Of a DNA stretch of 64,000 nucleotides, positions 25,201-37,345 are shown piece by piece. A program made the translations under genes and the position numbers. This stretch comes from Klebsormidium nitens (taxonomy: Eukaryota; Streptophyta; Klebsormidiophyceae; Klebsormidiales; Klebsormidiaceae), in assembly GCA_000708835.1 (NCBI GenBank), contig DF236970.1, positions 186,001-250,000 of the forward strand, read 5' to 3'. Under the pieces are notes generated by a model, which ran no database searches, was not told the origin of the DNA, and was given only the letters and a program-made list of their open reading frames with translations. The first letter of the stretch is position 1; every line of letters begins with the position of its first letter.

Positions 25201-25953
25201 TTTCTTGAGAACTTTCAGGTTTTCTGAGATGTCAGCGCTGTCTGAAACTGAAGCTGACAGCGGCAGGGGATCCTGAACCGGTTCCTGGTTGCTTATGTCT
25301 GATGTGCTTGAAAGAAGGTTATGGGATTCTCCAGCAACGTCTTCGGTCTTCAGCATTATCCTAGGAACCACAGCCGTCTCGACAGACAGCAGAGAGGAGG
25401 AGGAGGATGGATTCCTTGTGGATGAATCACTATGAGCCGGAAGTTCTTCAGGGATGTATGTTCCCAGAGGAACCTCCGGATCCCTCCAGCTTTCTTCCGC
25501 CTGCAGAAGCCGCCCTGACTTCTGAACGGCCTCCGGTCCCCATTTGTCTTCATCGTCGCTCACGCCCTCCCTTGGCCAGGCAAGAAGCATGCAAGTCGCC
25601 CCGCAGAAGATCAGGGACATAACGAAAGCAAGCTTGGAGAGTCCCATCTTACTTTGGCCAGGAGGAGGGGACCTGCGCCGCTTGAGGGATCCGAGTTTGG
25701 GGAGCTCGAGCCCGGAACCTGAGCGCGTCAGCTCAGAGTCGTCAAGGCTTGGAATCCATCCCCTGAAAGATGCTTCGTGGCTGTGAGGAGGCATTTTGGA
25801 GCATCTGTTGCTGATAAAGAAATCTTTAGGACGACCGCTTACAGGCTTCTTTGTTTGGCTGGACGAACGACGCTTTGTGCAAAGCTTTCTTCGCTGAGTG
25901 AAAGAGGTCCAGCTGCTAGCTGCATGCTTTTTTGAGCTCGACAGTGCGTTCAA
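22252..25953 (-). CDS. GT34 glycosyltransferase B
   Basis: Second GT34 (GMA12/MNN10) Golgi glycosyltransferase. Exons on the minus strand: 25953-25010, 24575-24452, 24000-23902, 23646-23469, 23146-23041, 22459-22252, giving 552 residues. The middle exons (124, 99, 178 and 106 bases) are the same sizes as in GT34-A. A basic cytosolic tail precedes one membrane anchor (~107-127), then a Ser/Pro-rich stem of about 170 residues absent from A. The catalytic part shows MMMVTGVD, GLQNKMDYAR, DSD in WIDSDAIFTDM (~357-367), LNAGVFLIRNSQW, PADDQ and HFTGCKFC. ATG at 25794 (499 residues) or 25647 could also be the start; I chose the longest open frame. Donor sugar cannot be assigned. Confidence 0.9.
22665..22689. 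other. Perfect hairpin in the last GT34-B intron
   Basis: An 11-base inverted repeat (GGGATAGAGTA / TACTCTATCCC) separated by 3 bases. Function unknown. Confidence 0.7.
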
Positions 25954-28677
25954 GAACCAGTGGAAGCTTCTTCCTTAGACCCAAACCAGTCCCGAAAAGG
26001 GCTGGCCAAGGATTCAAAATAGTCGGAGGTAAGGTCGGCCTTTCTGCGAAGGCATCCTGCTTCTCAGAGCGCGTTGCAAGCAGATTCCGGCAAGTGCCGA
26101 CCACACGGACTGATTCAGAGTATCTCTTCATGAGTTGACGAGATGCGACTACCAGCAAGCTCTGACTACCCATTCTCAATTCAGCGGCCCTTCCAACATA
26201 TCAGACAAATAATGGGAGGTCCCTTCTTCTGCTCAAGAGTCAAACTCTCGGGTGGCTTTTACAGGCTGTCAAGTCTTACCCTTAAGCCAGCCTAGACATA
26301 CAGCGACGATGATTCAAACTTGTATGAGAGTCAGAAAGTCGTTCCTTTTCAAATCTCCATCCATTCTTGTGTTGATGTCCTACATTTCAAACGACTTTGG
26401 ATCGTGAACGACTAGGACCAGCTTCCTTCTCCAGTACTTCTCCTTGAATGCTCGAAGTCGAATATCTGTATTTAGATATACCTAAGAGTAGCAACATCTT
26501 GTTCCGCATTGTCAGCCAAGGGTGACAATGGAATAGTTGATTTTACTAAGCAATTGAGTGACTCGACCATTGAGATGCATAACCTTCTTACCTTAAAGTC
26601 TCGACAAGCTTAGGTCACTGCTGACAAGGTTGCTTTGTTTTTCCAATCACCTTTCTTTCTGTTCTTGATCTTCAATGATTGGCTGGGACCAAAGATGTAC
26701 GATCCGCAACGTAGTTTGGGGCACGCATCTCATAATGCTCACTTCTTCCTTGCTGAGGACCGCTTGCCTCGAAAATATCGAATAGCGACAATGAGTCATC
26801 ACATCCTTACCTTGACAATAAGCATTTTTAGGTACTGTACTGTCGTCACCATATCTTCTGCGCACAGGAAGGAAACGAAGTCATCATGTCTACAGTGCCA
26901 GATTTGATGAAATTCGAGTACTTCATATTAGTACTGAGTGACACTCTTGTGGACCTACTTTATACAGATTACATAGACATAGCCATGAATTCTGAGTTGG
27001 CAAGCAGTTGCTAAAGAAGGGGAGAGTGTCTGTTCAACCCACATATCAGATTCTAAGCAAAACAGGACATGCCTTTGCCCAAGTCGCCGTTACCCCCATA
27101 TTATTACCACCTGTCCTCTTCGATTTGCTCACTAGAATTACAATTCACCACTGTCCAACTTCACTTCAAGTATACAGCCACTCATCAAGTAACAAGCTAC
27201 CACCAAGTTTGTGGACAGAAAGCGGTTGAATGAGCACGAAGTAATAATCGTTTTATGAAGCTTCTAGCTTTGAGGCAAACTCCCAATAGATTGGCAGCGT
27301 GAATACGGGTGGCTTCTAATGATAAACCAAGCGGGCTCGCCAAGTCTGTAAGACTAATGTCCTTCGAAAGCCCTGTATGGGGCATTATAAAAGCGTGCAG
27401 AACGATCCTTGCTTCAAGAAGGGGACTTCAATGAGGACGATCGATGTCAGCGTGACGGTTCTACCACTTTATTTGCGCGAAACGACATCAAGGAATACCT
27501 TCTGCAGCCTGACAGAAGAGATTCACAACCCGAGATATTCAGTGTGCCGAAAGACTGTCCATCAACTTCGTACCTCAGAAACGAGTCGAACGAAGCAATC
27601 TGCGTGTCAATCCAGCCCAAGAGCTTCTTTACTACCAGGCCTATCAAAGCCTCGGAAGGCGCAGTCATGACTAGTACGTTGAGAAATTGTAGCGTTTCTT
27701 GCAATTTCGGAGCCGTCGGAACAGTTGGATTCTTCCGCACTGAACGCGGGCCCGACCTTTTTTAGTATACCGCACTGAGGAGACGATACGAGCAACTTTG
27801 TTGCTCTCAGGTGCGGTCCAGAACGAACTCTAGCTGGGCCCGCTGCTGCATGGAGCCTGTCAATGAGTTGAGCTCTCGTTTCCATGCGTTCAGCAACCAA
27901 TATGGAGCAACCATGAGTTGACCTCACTTATATGCAATATTGCCAAGAGCTGTAGCTTGTAGCTAGGCGGCGCATGCATGGACGTGCATGGATGACTTGC
28001 ATGTCTCTGTATATGAAATATAATATCGATCATGTGCCTGAAGGTTGGTAACCAAAATCTCTTGCACATGCGCGCATGCATTAATTGTAAAATCGGGGCG
28101 CCGGCGGCCAGACCGTCTAGACGGTCATGCGTCTGCGCGTAAGGTGCACTATAGCCTGCTAGTCGGACGCTTCTGCGATCGGCGCGTCGGCTTTGGTAAG
28201 GTCGATCATATATGTGCGGCGCCATACAATCGACCTTCCAAAAGTCACGACGCTGCATTGATATCCCTGCAGCTGGCCGGCCCCGCATGAAAGAATTGAA
28301 GATTGCAATTAAGGTATCATTGGAACCCGTTTTTTCCATCCCATCGCCGACATAGTTCCATGAAGCTTCCGCGGTGTGCTCCGATCAACACTGCACTGTT
28401 GCATGGCGCATTCCGATTGAGGGCCAACTTAAACCTTAAAAGACGTGCGGTTTCCAGGAACTAAGAGACATAGTCAAATCATAGCTTGGCTATTCTGACC
28501 TTCCTAACCCCCATCACCCCCTGCTGAGGTTTGAACCAGACTCAACTTCATCGAATTTATCCACCGACACAAAATCTCGCACGCTAGAAGCCCACCGTTA
28601 ACCTGATCTCGTCATACATAAACTCGCTTCTCGCCTGCGTGAAAACAGCACCTTTTATCACCAAGCCAGGTCTCGCA
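25954..28677. other. Intergenic between GT34-B 5' end and E2 gene 3' end
   Basis: No supported gene. It should hold the GT34-B promoter and E2 3' UTR. A short open frame at 27740-27447 (-) has no domain I recognise. A perfect 16-base palindrome (GACCGTCTAGACGGTC) lies at 28111-28126. Confidence 0.5.
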
Positions 28678-31600
28678 TCACTTCCCGAAGTTTTGCCTCT
28701 TCACGGCCCTCTCTTCCGAAGGCTCGGGCCTCCCGGGCAGGCCGTCCCCCGGTCTCCCCGGCTCCGGCAGCGGCCCAAACCGCGTCTTGAACTCCTGCTT
28801 GAGCTCCCCGGCGACCCGCGTTATGTCCCCCCCGACCAGCGTGTCGCTCTCCATGATCCACGTCGCGCACTGCTCCTCGATCTCGCGCCTCTTGCGCGCG
28901 AAGTGCTCGGCGATGACGTCAGCAAAGGCGGGGGGCGGCTTGCGCAGCTGGTTGAGGATCGCCTGCTGGAGGCAGTGCCGCCGGATGTTGGCGTTGTACT
29001 GCTGCGACATGGCGGCCTGAAGGTGCAGCTCGTGGCCTGCGAACGGAAGAGAACGGAACCCTGAGAAGCGGAATTCGTTGGGCGGAGTTGGGTTGAATCA
29101 ATCTGACGTTGTACTGCGTGGCCTGCAAACGGAAGGAACGGAATCGTGAGTAGCGGTATTCCGTTGGGCGGAATCAGGGAGATACGATTTGGCGTTGTAC
29201 TGCTGCGACATGACGGCCTGGAGGTGCAGCTCGTGGCCTGCAAATGGGCGGGAGGCGGAATGCTGAGGAACTGACTTGTGGTGGGCGGAAGCTGAAGGAA
29301 ATTGTCAATCTCGGTTAAGGCCGGTTGCAGCTGCAACTTGTGGCCTGCAAAGTGAGGGCCGAGGCGAACCGGTGCTACGAAATGTTTTTGGGCGGAAACA
29401 AAGCTCGGACACTTGATCGAGTCGTCACCGACATGTCTGCATCAAGTGGACGGCGCCACCACGAAGGACAATGGACAGGAGTTGTCCTTCCCAACGTACG
29501 ACTCCAGCTATTCTTTTCATCGCCCTCAGAATGCGATTTAGTCATGGGCGAACGTAACCCGCAAAGATACCAAAGACAAAAATGATGAAGCGAACATAAT
29601 CGAAGCGACCTTACCGAAGCAAACCTGATCGAAGCAACAGAACGAGGAATCTGATCGAAAATGACGTGACCGAAGCAGACTTTCAAAAGATCCCACCTGG
29701 CTCATTGTAGTAGGGCTCCGCGACAAAGATGAACGACTGGATGGACACGAGCACTTGGAGCAGCGTCGACTCGAACGGCTTCCACCCGGGGCCCGACCAC
29801 GTGCCCAACAAACTGAGGCACACTTTGCCGCACTCGTACAGGTTCGGGTTGAACCGCACGGACCCCCCCCCGGTTGTGAGCAGCTGGAATTTCGGCGCGA
29901 CGGCGGGGTAGTTTGGCGGAAGGAGCACGTCAAAGAGAAAGGCGCCGTTGGCGTATGGGGTCTCGGCGGGGGCCAGGATGAGCGCCTTGAGGACGTGCGT
30001 CTGGTGGGGGTCCACTCTGCGGGGCGGATGAGAAGGAGGGTTAGGTTTGCAAGTTGGGTCTGCGACCGAGGTTTGCGATTTACATTTGCGAGTTGGGTTT
30101 GCGAGTTGGGTTTGGCGGGCTGATTAGCCTTGCGGAGATATCTGGCGGTTTCACAGCGCCACAATTGTGCTGAGAGGACGTGCGTCTGGCGTGGGTCCAC
30201 TCTGCGGGGCGGATGAGGGGGAGGGTTAGGTTTGCGGGTTGGGGTTTGCGAGTTGGTTTTGCAGTCTGATCAGTTCTGCGGCGATATTGGCAGATTCGGA
30301 TGCGTCGTAAAGACGTGCCTCTGGTGGGGTCCACCTTGGGACGCGGAGGAGGAAGGCGGTTAGATTTGCGGGTTAACCAGGTCTGCGGGTTGACTAGACG
30401 GTTTTTTGGAGGCCAGGAGTGGGCTTGACGTAAAGAAAGAGAAGATTCAGTCATCTTGAAATGTTGATCAAGATGCGGGTCTGACTTTTGTGAGTTGAGC
30501 TGGGGGTTCAAAGTTTAGAAAGGGGGGTCAACAGAAGGGCGGTTTTCAGGACGACTATTTTCGAGGTCGTGCAACGTCTTGACGGAATTACAGACCGCGC
30601 ACCGAGTTTGTTCTCATCCACCATTTCAAGACCACAAGGACTGCTTGCCAGGGATATGACAGCTTCCTTCTTCCAACACCAGCTCAAAATTACCTCGAGG
30701 CAAAAGGAAGAGGTGACGAAGACGCACAGCAGGCAACATAGACCTTCTTTCCAACGCCAATGCAATTGCCGTACTTCCAATCCTGAGTCTAGTTCACCAA
30801 CATCAAACTAAAAACCAAAGTTGATTCATCGAACATAGTTCTTGACCAGCAGAAACTGCGGTGCTTCACCTGATGTGGATGGACGAATCCCACTCGAGCG
30901 GCAGCGACTCCGCCAGGTTGGCCAGTTCCTTCATCACGTGCTTCTGGTGCTGCGGCAGAGCCGCCGCGCCGCCCCCGGAACTCGAGGACGCGCCTTGCCG
31001 GGAGAAGTAGTGGCCACTGCTGATCGGCGCTTCCTGGAGTTGGGGGGAAAAAAACTTTTAAGTTGGTGTGAACAACTCTCAGTGGTTAGATTTTTGGTGC
31101 TCTGCCAGTATTAACGCCGTTCTCCAACCCAACTTCGAGAAGCGCCTTGCCGGGAGAAGTAGTGCCATTGCTAAGCGGCGCTTCCTGGGATCGCAGAGCG
31201 AAAAAGCATATCAAGGTAGGCAGATCTTGTTTTTATCATCCAAAAGAGAGTCCCCGCTAAACCCGTCGGAGCTTGTAATCGTGCATCGTGCATTGCTGCG
31301 CAAAGTAGTGACCAATACTTACGGGCGCTTCCTGAGGTGACGAAAAGAACAAACATCAGCTGGCTTCAAATAACTTTTAAAGTGTGTTGTCTGAAGCTGC
31401 ATTGTCACTGGACCCAACCAGAGCTCTAGCACCCCTTCCAAAGCGAACAGTAACCACGAGACCCCCCACTTACCAGAAACTGCTTCGGCTTGAGCGCCGC
31501 CTTGTACGCCTCCTTCTCCGCGTCCCGCCTCGCGCTCGCCGCGCCGTCGCCCGCGTCCGCCTCCTCCATCCCCTCGCCCTCGTCATCGCTGTCGTCATCC

Positions 31601-34600
31601 TTCTCCTGCTTCCGCTTCCACGCGGCCTCGGAGTCCGTCCACTCCTCACTCCCCCACAGGTACGCGTACGTCCCCTTGATGACGTTAGTCAGGTCGCCGC
31701 CAGCATCCGGCGACGCGCTCGGGCCCGCGACCGCGACGGACGACGAGCCGGCCCCCCCGCCGCGACCGAAAAACGCGTTCCGGATCGTGCGCCCGACGGA
31801 CCGCCCGCTTTTCGAAACGTCGGAGTTGAGCTCGACGAGCGCCGCGATCAGCCGGCTCCCCGCGGTGGTGCTCGCCGCGGCTTTCGTCGTGAAGAGGTCC
31901 GAGAAGAGCAGCCCGCGCGTGCCGGCGTCGCCCGCCAGCTGGCGCAGGAGCATGAGGTAGTGACGTGGCAGCGCGGAGCGGCCTTTGCCGAAGTCGAAGG
32001 GGTTGCCGGTGCCGGTGTTCCAGAATCCGAGGGGGTGAGATTGGAGGCCAAATTGCAGGAGGCGCCGGAAAGGCCGGGACTGGCGCAGGAGGGAGCACGC
32101 GCCAAGGGGGAGAGGGGCGGGCTCGGAGAAGGGGCCGTCTGGGGAGGGGGACGAGGCGATAGGGGCGCCGAAGCGGTCTGCAAAGAAGATGGGTGAGAGT
32201 GATGCAGATGAATGATGGAGATGAACGATGGAGATAAATCCTGAAAAGGACTTTAACTGTAATGAAGAGGTCGCTGGGGAAGGGAACGAGGTGATAGGGG
32301 CGCTGACGCGGTGATAGGGGCGCTGACGCGGTCTGGAAAGAAGAAGGGGAAAGTTTGAGAACAAATGAGGATGATGAACATAGACGATTAAACGAATCAT
32401 GAACGGTTTGTGGGTTATGAAGCTGCGAGTAATTGCAGGGGCGGTCGGCTAGAGCGGGTGGCGTGACGGGCCGGCAAAAGCAGTCAACAGAGAGGCACGT
32501 CGTCATATTAAACCAGGTCGTTGTGACGTCATAAGCAGCGGCAGAGTATTATGGCCGGTCCCCATTCGCACTGGATCGAGCGAAACCCATGCGGCCCTTA
32601 CGCAAAAATCGCCGATAGAACCCAAAACATCCCTTTCTTTCCACCATACGCCCCGCAAATGATTACAAATCCCACGAACGCTGACAAAAGAAAGATCATG
32701 GAAAAACAAAGTCAGCGACGTTGGGAAACGCGAAGAAGATTCTTCCCCTACCTCTGCTTGCGGAGAGCTCCAACGATTGGACCAGCAACTCCGCGACCGG
32801 CTCGATTGCTGAGTCCCCGGTGCTCCTTTCCAGGAGCTCGCCTTGCTTCAGTGTGACGAAGTGGTGACGCGTGTAGTGACCGCTGCCGTAGAAAGCGCTG
32901 CGATCGTCGTCGCCACCATAGCCTGCGGCAGTCAATAGCGCACGGTGTTCTCGTCTACTTTTTGATTACATTCTTCTTCGACTCTACTTGATGTCCATTG
33001 CATTAGGATTGTTGAATCTGGTTTCACTTCGCAGGTATTGTAGAGGTGTAAAGCAGAGGGGTATTTGTACAAGAGGTTGAATTCACTCTGGAAAACTGTC
33101 TGAGAAAAAACCTGAGTAGATGTCTGAATGAAAAGAATCCTGAATATTGCATAGAATGCTCAAAATATTGCAGATAACGAACGCGGCTGCAGACGAACGA
33201 TAGTATGCAATTTCTCTGAAGCAATTTTCTCGACACCTGCAAGTACCTCGTGCGATCACATTTGCACCGAATGAAATCTTCAGACCCGGAACACTGCTGG
33301 CCTTCCGTAACAAGATCCCACCGGGACGGACTCACCCGTTCCTTTTGCCCAGACCGCCCCCGCCCCCCGCTCCGCATCCCGCTTGGCGACCGTCTTCTCC
33401 ACGCTGCCCACTCCGACGTCGCCCTTTTCCGCCTTGTTGCGCGGCCAGTTGGCGTAAACTTCCGGGTATTTGTCCCACTCGAAGTCGAGCCGCCGAAGGG
33501 CATGGAACACCGCCCACGATTGCCATTGGCTGCACGTGCCCGGATGACCGCCGTTTGACGTACTCGCCCCGTTGCTGCAGAATGAGGAAGGTGTGGTGAG
33601 AGAAGAGTGCGAACACTGCAGTATTTGAACGTTTGCTCCCTCGTTTGAACGACTGGCCTCGCCGTAGAAAAATTGAAAGGCAGTATTCAGGGTACAACCG
33701 TGGATACTACTGACTTCTGGTTGCAATTGCATCAGGGCCGCGTTTGACGTACTCGCCCCGTTGCTGCGAAAGAAGTAAGGTATGGTGAGAAAGGAGTGCA
33801 AACACTGCCGTGACTGATCCTTTGTGCCACGGTTTGAAGTACCGGCCTCGTTATTGAGAAGTGAAGAAATATCCTACGGTCTAAAAAGCAGATACCGTGG
33901 GTTCTGGTTGCAAGTGCCGTGGGCATCGCCTTTGCTGCAAAATGAAGGAGAATTCTGTAAGGAAGAATTGCACAAAACGCGTTAGAATAATTGCTCGCGC
34001 CGTTGGGACCGTCGTTCAATATACTGACCTTTGCAGAAGAGAAGAAAAGATCGAAGTTAAGGCCTCAAGTGCTGCGGCCTCAAGAGTACTCGCCCCGTTA
34101 CTGCAAACTAAAGCAGAATTCTGTACAGGAGAAGCGCAGATACTGCGCAATCTGATTGCTTATGCCTCACCCCGATTCAAGTACTGAACGCGTCGCTACG
34201 AAATGAAGGAAGATCCGCTGTATAATCCAAACTCAAGGATGGAGAACATGGACCTCGGTCACTGGTTTCGAACCCCGCCTTGGCTACCTCTTCTTCAACC
34301 GACGGTTAAGATGCGTCAGACTGCTGAACCTGGCCGTCGATGCAAGGATTGACGTTCAAGGCGGGGTTAAGAGTTCGGCGACGAAGTCCATGTTCTCCAT
34401 TCCCGGGCTGCATGCCGGAGACGCTTATGCTTGGCGACTCTCGAAGGAAAACGCAATGCTGACGTAGGCATCCAGTGGCCCACCTTTTGCTGCGCCCGTC
34501 ATCCCGGTACCCGCACGCGTTGCACACCCTCGCCGCGCACGACGTGCAAAAGTGCCACACGTGCCGCTCCGCTGACGTCATGCTCGGCAGGGGCGGCGCC

Positions 34601-37008
34601 TGGGGCAGGATCGACTGATCGTTCGGAAGCGCGGTCTCGGGGCCTTTGTCTTTCGACTCTATTGATGGGGGGCCGGTGTTTGCAGGTGTCGTGGGGGTGG
34701 CGACTTCAAACGGGGGGGGAGGTTGGAGGGGGATGCCGAGATAACTGGCAAGGCGCTGGGCGCCTTCGTCACGGCTGTCGGGGCAGGGTATGCCGTTGGC
34801 TTTCAGGGCCTTTGCAACTGCAGACATAGGCACGAGGACTTTTAGTAGGCGGATGGGTCTTCGCAGATGTCCCGCTTGGAAACGATTTTTTGGGTTGATA
34901 ACGAGTCGTTGCAAAACTCTTGCATGGAAAGGAGTCTTTGTATACCCCATGCTGACATGCGTAGGTATTCAAGTGTCGGAGAGAGCAGCTCACAGCGGCT
35001 CGTCGTATATGCGAAGAACCAGCCCAAATTCGTGATTCCCATGCACAACCCGCAGGAGATTGTAAATACTCAAAACCTGTGAGGAAGGTAGTCTCCTTCT
35101 GACTTGTGCGTCTCTGCGAAGGTCTCGAAGACTAGAATTTGTTCCCGCAACAATTTCTAATGAATGCCTGCAGGTCGTGTGTGCCTTTCCCGCCATACGC
35201 TCCACTATACTCACATTCCAGTTGCTAAATCAACTCAAACCAAAAGAGGTGAAACGGGGTGCGACCATCTAGATCTTAAGTGCTTATCAAGACCCAAGAC
35301 ACCCAACCACAGCCAACCACATAACAATCGAGGGCTCCAGAGAGTACTCCTCACTCTCTTGCATCGACCACAGGTGAAGGTCCGCCTCCGCCACGCACGT
35401 CTGCGTGCTCGTCCGGAGCCGGCAGGCGGCGTTGCTGCAAAACGTGCGCTCACACCGCGGCCCCAAGTTAGCGGGAGCCCCCGCAAACTGAGCCGTCCCT
35501 GCATCTGACGGGGCGTCGGGTATCGCGGTGTAGAGGTGCGTCAGTGCCTCCGCCTGCCACTCCCCAAACCGCCGCATCGACTGGATGCCGACGGCCGCCT
35601 CGGCGTCGCGCCAGCTCAGCGGGGTCTCGCAACTGGGAGAACGGGGGGCGATGAGAGAGTCTGTGTGGTTGGTGGATTGCGATGGAGGGGCGAAGAGGGT
35701 TCGGGGATTGGAAGTCAGAGAGAAGAGGCGCAAATGCGGGGGACACGATGGTGTGAAACACAATCAACCTCCAGGTGTAACAGGTGAATGATGGCAATAC
35801 GTGGGGACGAAGCGATTGTTGATTACGTTATGAAAGCAAGGCCTGTGAACAGCTCCGTTTGGCAGGGGGTGCTCAAGCTCACAAGCTGTCGATAGACTGG
35901 CGCTCACAATCGCAATCTGAAGTCTTTAGCCCTTGTTTGAAGCCCTTCAAACAGAGAAAATCAAGCAGCTCAACCCAGTATTGAGTTGGACCGCTCACCT
36001 CTCAAGAGGACACGTTAGGCGGAAGACATCACCATGAGTAGCCACATTTGCAAAGGGGATTGGCACCACCCTTGCCTCCACCCACTTTTTGAAGCAGGGG
36101 CGGCAGAAAGTGTCATTGCACTCAGGGATTGTGACGGCGCGCTTGAGTCGCACGCGCGAGTAGCATAGCATGCAGAGGCCGTGCTTGGAGATGGTGGGAA
36201 CAGGCTCTGGGGCGGCAGCTGTCATAAGAGTGTGAATGTGTCAGTGAGTGAGAATCTGGATCAGGCAAATGTTCTGGCTGGCGAAGGGTGATACTGCGGC
36301 ATGGCATTGGGGGAATCAGATGGCTGTTCAACCGCTGACATAAAAACCTGCGAGCAGGCAGTTGTCGACTTGGGCGAGGTTTGATTACTTAATAGATACG
36401 GACAAAACTCTGACGGACTCAACAGTTCCTGAAGAAGACTCCTGGAGGAGATGGTGCATGCAAGTGCAGCAGACTTTGGTGTCCATCTGATTTCATCTGT
36501 AGACTGTGCTGACACAGCAAACAAACCTTCTACTTCTCTACATTGAAACAGGCATCGCAGAGTCTGAAAGTTTCCATCAGATCTCTAAAGAAACAGTTGT
36601 GACCAATTGAGCAACTACACCACAACACAAGTATCACTCTCAGTTGTCACCATCGCTGTCGGCATCACATCAAGAAGTCAGGGCATGTTCAGAGAAGGTG
36701 AGAGACCAGGCTTCTGATGCCCCATAAATACACAGTGACCTGCCACCGAAATGCACTCTATGTTGAAACTTTGTTGAAAACCCCAAGAGCAAAGTGCACA
36801 GGAACAGCAGCGTCCTACCTTCCTCTTCAGCCGATTTTCCTCTGCACTCCCTGCATAGAGTGAAGTCCCAGGCATTGTCCCGGCCTTTGTTCAACTCCTC
36901 GCACTTTTGACACTTCTTTTCTACCGAAGGGTTTGGCGTCCCGCAGACTTCGCAGCGAGCACCTCCCTCGTTCTCAAATGTACAGGCAGAACAGGTCCAG
37001 GCTGCCAT
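28678..37008 (-). CDS. RanBP2 zinc finger / RBR-like / BIRC6-type E2 ubiquitin-conjugating enzyme
   Basis: Exons on the minus strand: 37008-36819, 36218-35999, 35632-35355, 34817-34484, 33574-33336, 32922-32752, 32177-31474, 31033-30870, 30016-29697, 29036-28678, giving 992 residues, all in phase. Residues ~4-27 form a RanBP2-type finger (WTCSACTFENEGGARCEVC). Residues 79-138 have the spacing of RING1 in RBR ligases (C79, C82, C97, C102, C105, C133, C138; the usual His is Asp99 or absent). Further Cys clusters (CERTFCSNAAC, CTSCAARVCNACG) are IBR-like. After a long acidic middle, residues ~735-900 are a UBC fold closest to BIRC6: PLEWDSSIHIR, PYANGAFLFDV, RFNPNLY, catalytic Cys833 in GKVCLSLL, VSIQSF, AEPYYNEPG. 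The C-terminal helices also match BIRC6. No BIR domain is seen. The UBC call is strong; the RBR call is moderate. The start is the first ATG before the zinc finger. Confidence 0.88.
29100..29365 (-). repeat. Three decayed copies of E2-gene exon 10 head
   Basis: Segments at about 29105-29190, 29193-29290 and 29318-29365 repeat the acceptor and first ~50 bases of exon 10 (true start 29036, GHELHLQAAMSQQYN) together with a GGAACGGAA-rich intron piece. One copy has an internal deletion; another is nearly intact. Confidence 0.9.
30173..30355 (-). repeat. Two decayed copies of E2-gene exon 9 head
   Basis: At about 30173-30220 and 30308-30355 the start of exon 9 (true start 30016, VDPHQTHVLKA) is repeated. 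The nearer copy still reads VDPRQTHVL on the minus strand. Confidence 0.88.
31135..31345 (-). repeat. Two decayed copies of E2-gene exon 8 head
   Basis: At about 31140-31190 and 31295-31340 the acceptor and first ~45 bases of exon 8 (true start 31033, EAPISSGHYFSRQGA) recur, marked by the GCGCCTTGCCGGGAGAAGTA and GGCGCTTCCTG words. Confidence 0.85.
32270..32350 (-). repeat. Two short copies of E2-gene exon 7 head
   Basis: GAGGTGATAGGGGCGCTGACGC occurs twice in tandem. It matches the first ~25 bases of exon 7 (true start 32177, DRFGAPIA on the minus strand) plus the acceptor. Confidence 0.75.
33600..34215 (-). repeat. Array of about seven decayed copies of E2-gene exon 5 head
   Basis: The acceptor and first ~25 bases of exon 5 (true start 33574, NGASTSNG) recur at about 33640, 33740, 33830, 33920, 34030, 34080 and 34160, each with GTTTGA/TACTCGCCCCGTT-like bases and an AAT-GAAG-like intron piece. 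Spacing is 80-110 bases. Several copies have lost the acceptor. Confidence 0.8.
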
Positions 37009-37194
37009 GCCGGAAATCAACGTGCACACAAGTTCAGTGACACACTGCCCCTTCTTTTACGCGGTGCAACTCAGGAAGATGAAAGGAATGCTGGAGGGAT
37101 CATCAAAGGTCCACCACTACCTCAATTTTTCGTGAGAGAAAACGCCCCTCCTGTTGCACAAGACCTGACATCATCTGCATTGCCGCTCCCACTG

Positions 37195-37345
37195 ATGCTG
37201 AAAAGCTGCCGCCCGCCGTGCTCCACTGCAGCGCGGCCGCCATGATGGCGGCTTTGCGGCCGCGCGTGAGTTTAAGAGGCAAACCCTGGCCAAACCCCGC
37301 GGTGCTGCTGTCGCGGCCGCGCGTGGCCGGGGCGCTCAGCCGTGC
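37195..37345. promoter_or_regulatory. GC-rich putative bidirectional promoter
   Basis: A CG- and GCGGCCGC-rich patch lies between the divergent E2 gene (start 37008) and lipase gene (start 37733), only 724 bases apart. Composition resembles the patch at 12755-12905. Shared promoter activity is inferred from the head-to-head layout. Confidence 0.45.

Noticed and set aside
26955-27025. Relic of a third GT34 gene (resembles the LLKKLMLANP exon on the minus strand)
   Set aside because: The match is about 35 bases with a 9-base gap, and no other GT34 exon could be found around it.
27447-27740. Minus-strand open frame of 97 codons as a gene or retroelement fragment
   Set aside because: No recognisable domain, no splice partners, and base composition unlike the coding exons nearby.
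31426-32506. Long open frames on several frames over the E2-gene exon 7 region
   Set aside because: Only one minus-strand frame (32177-31474) joins in phase with both neighbours; the others are shadows of a GC-rich exon.
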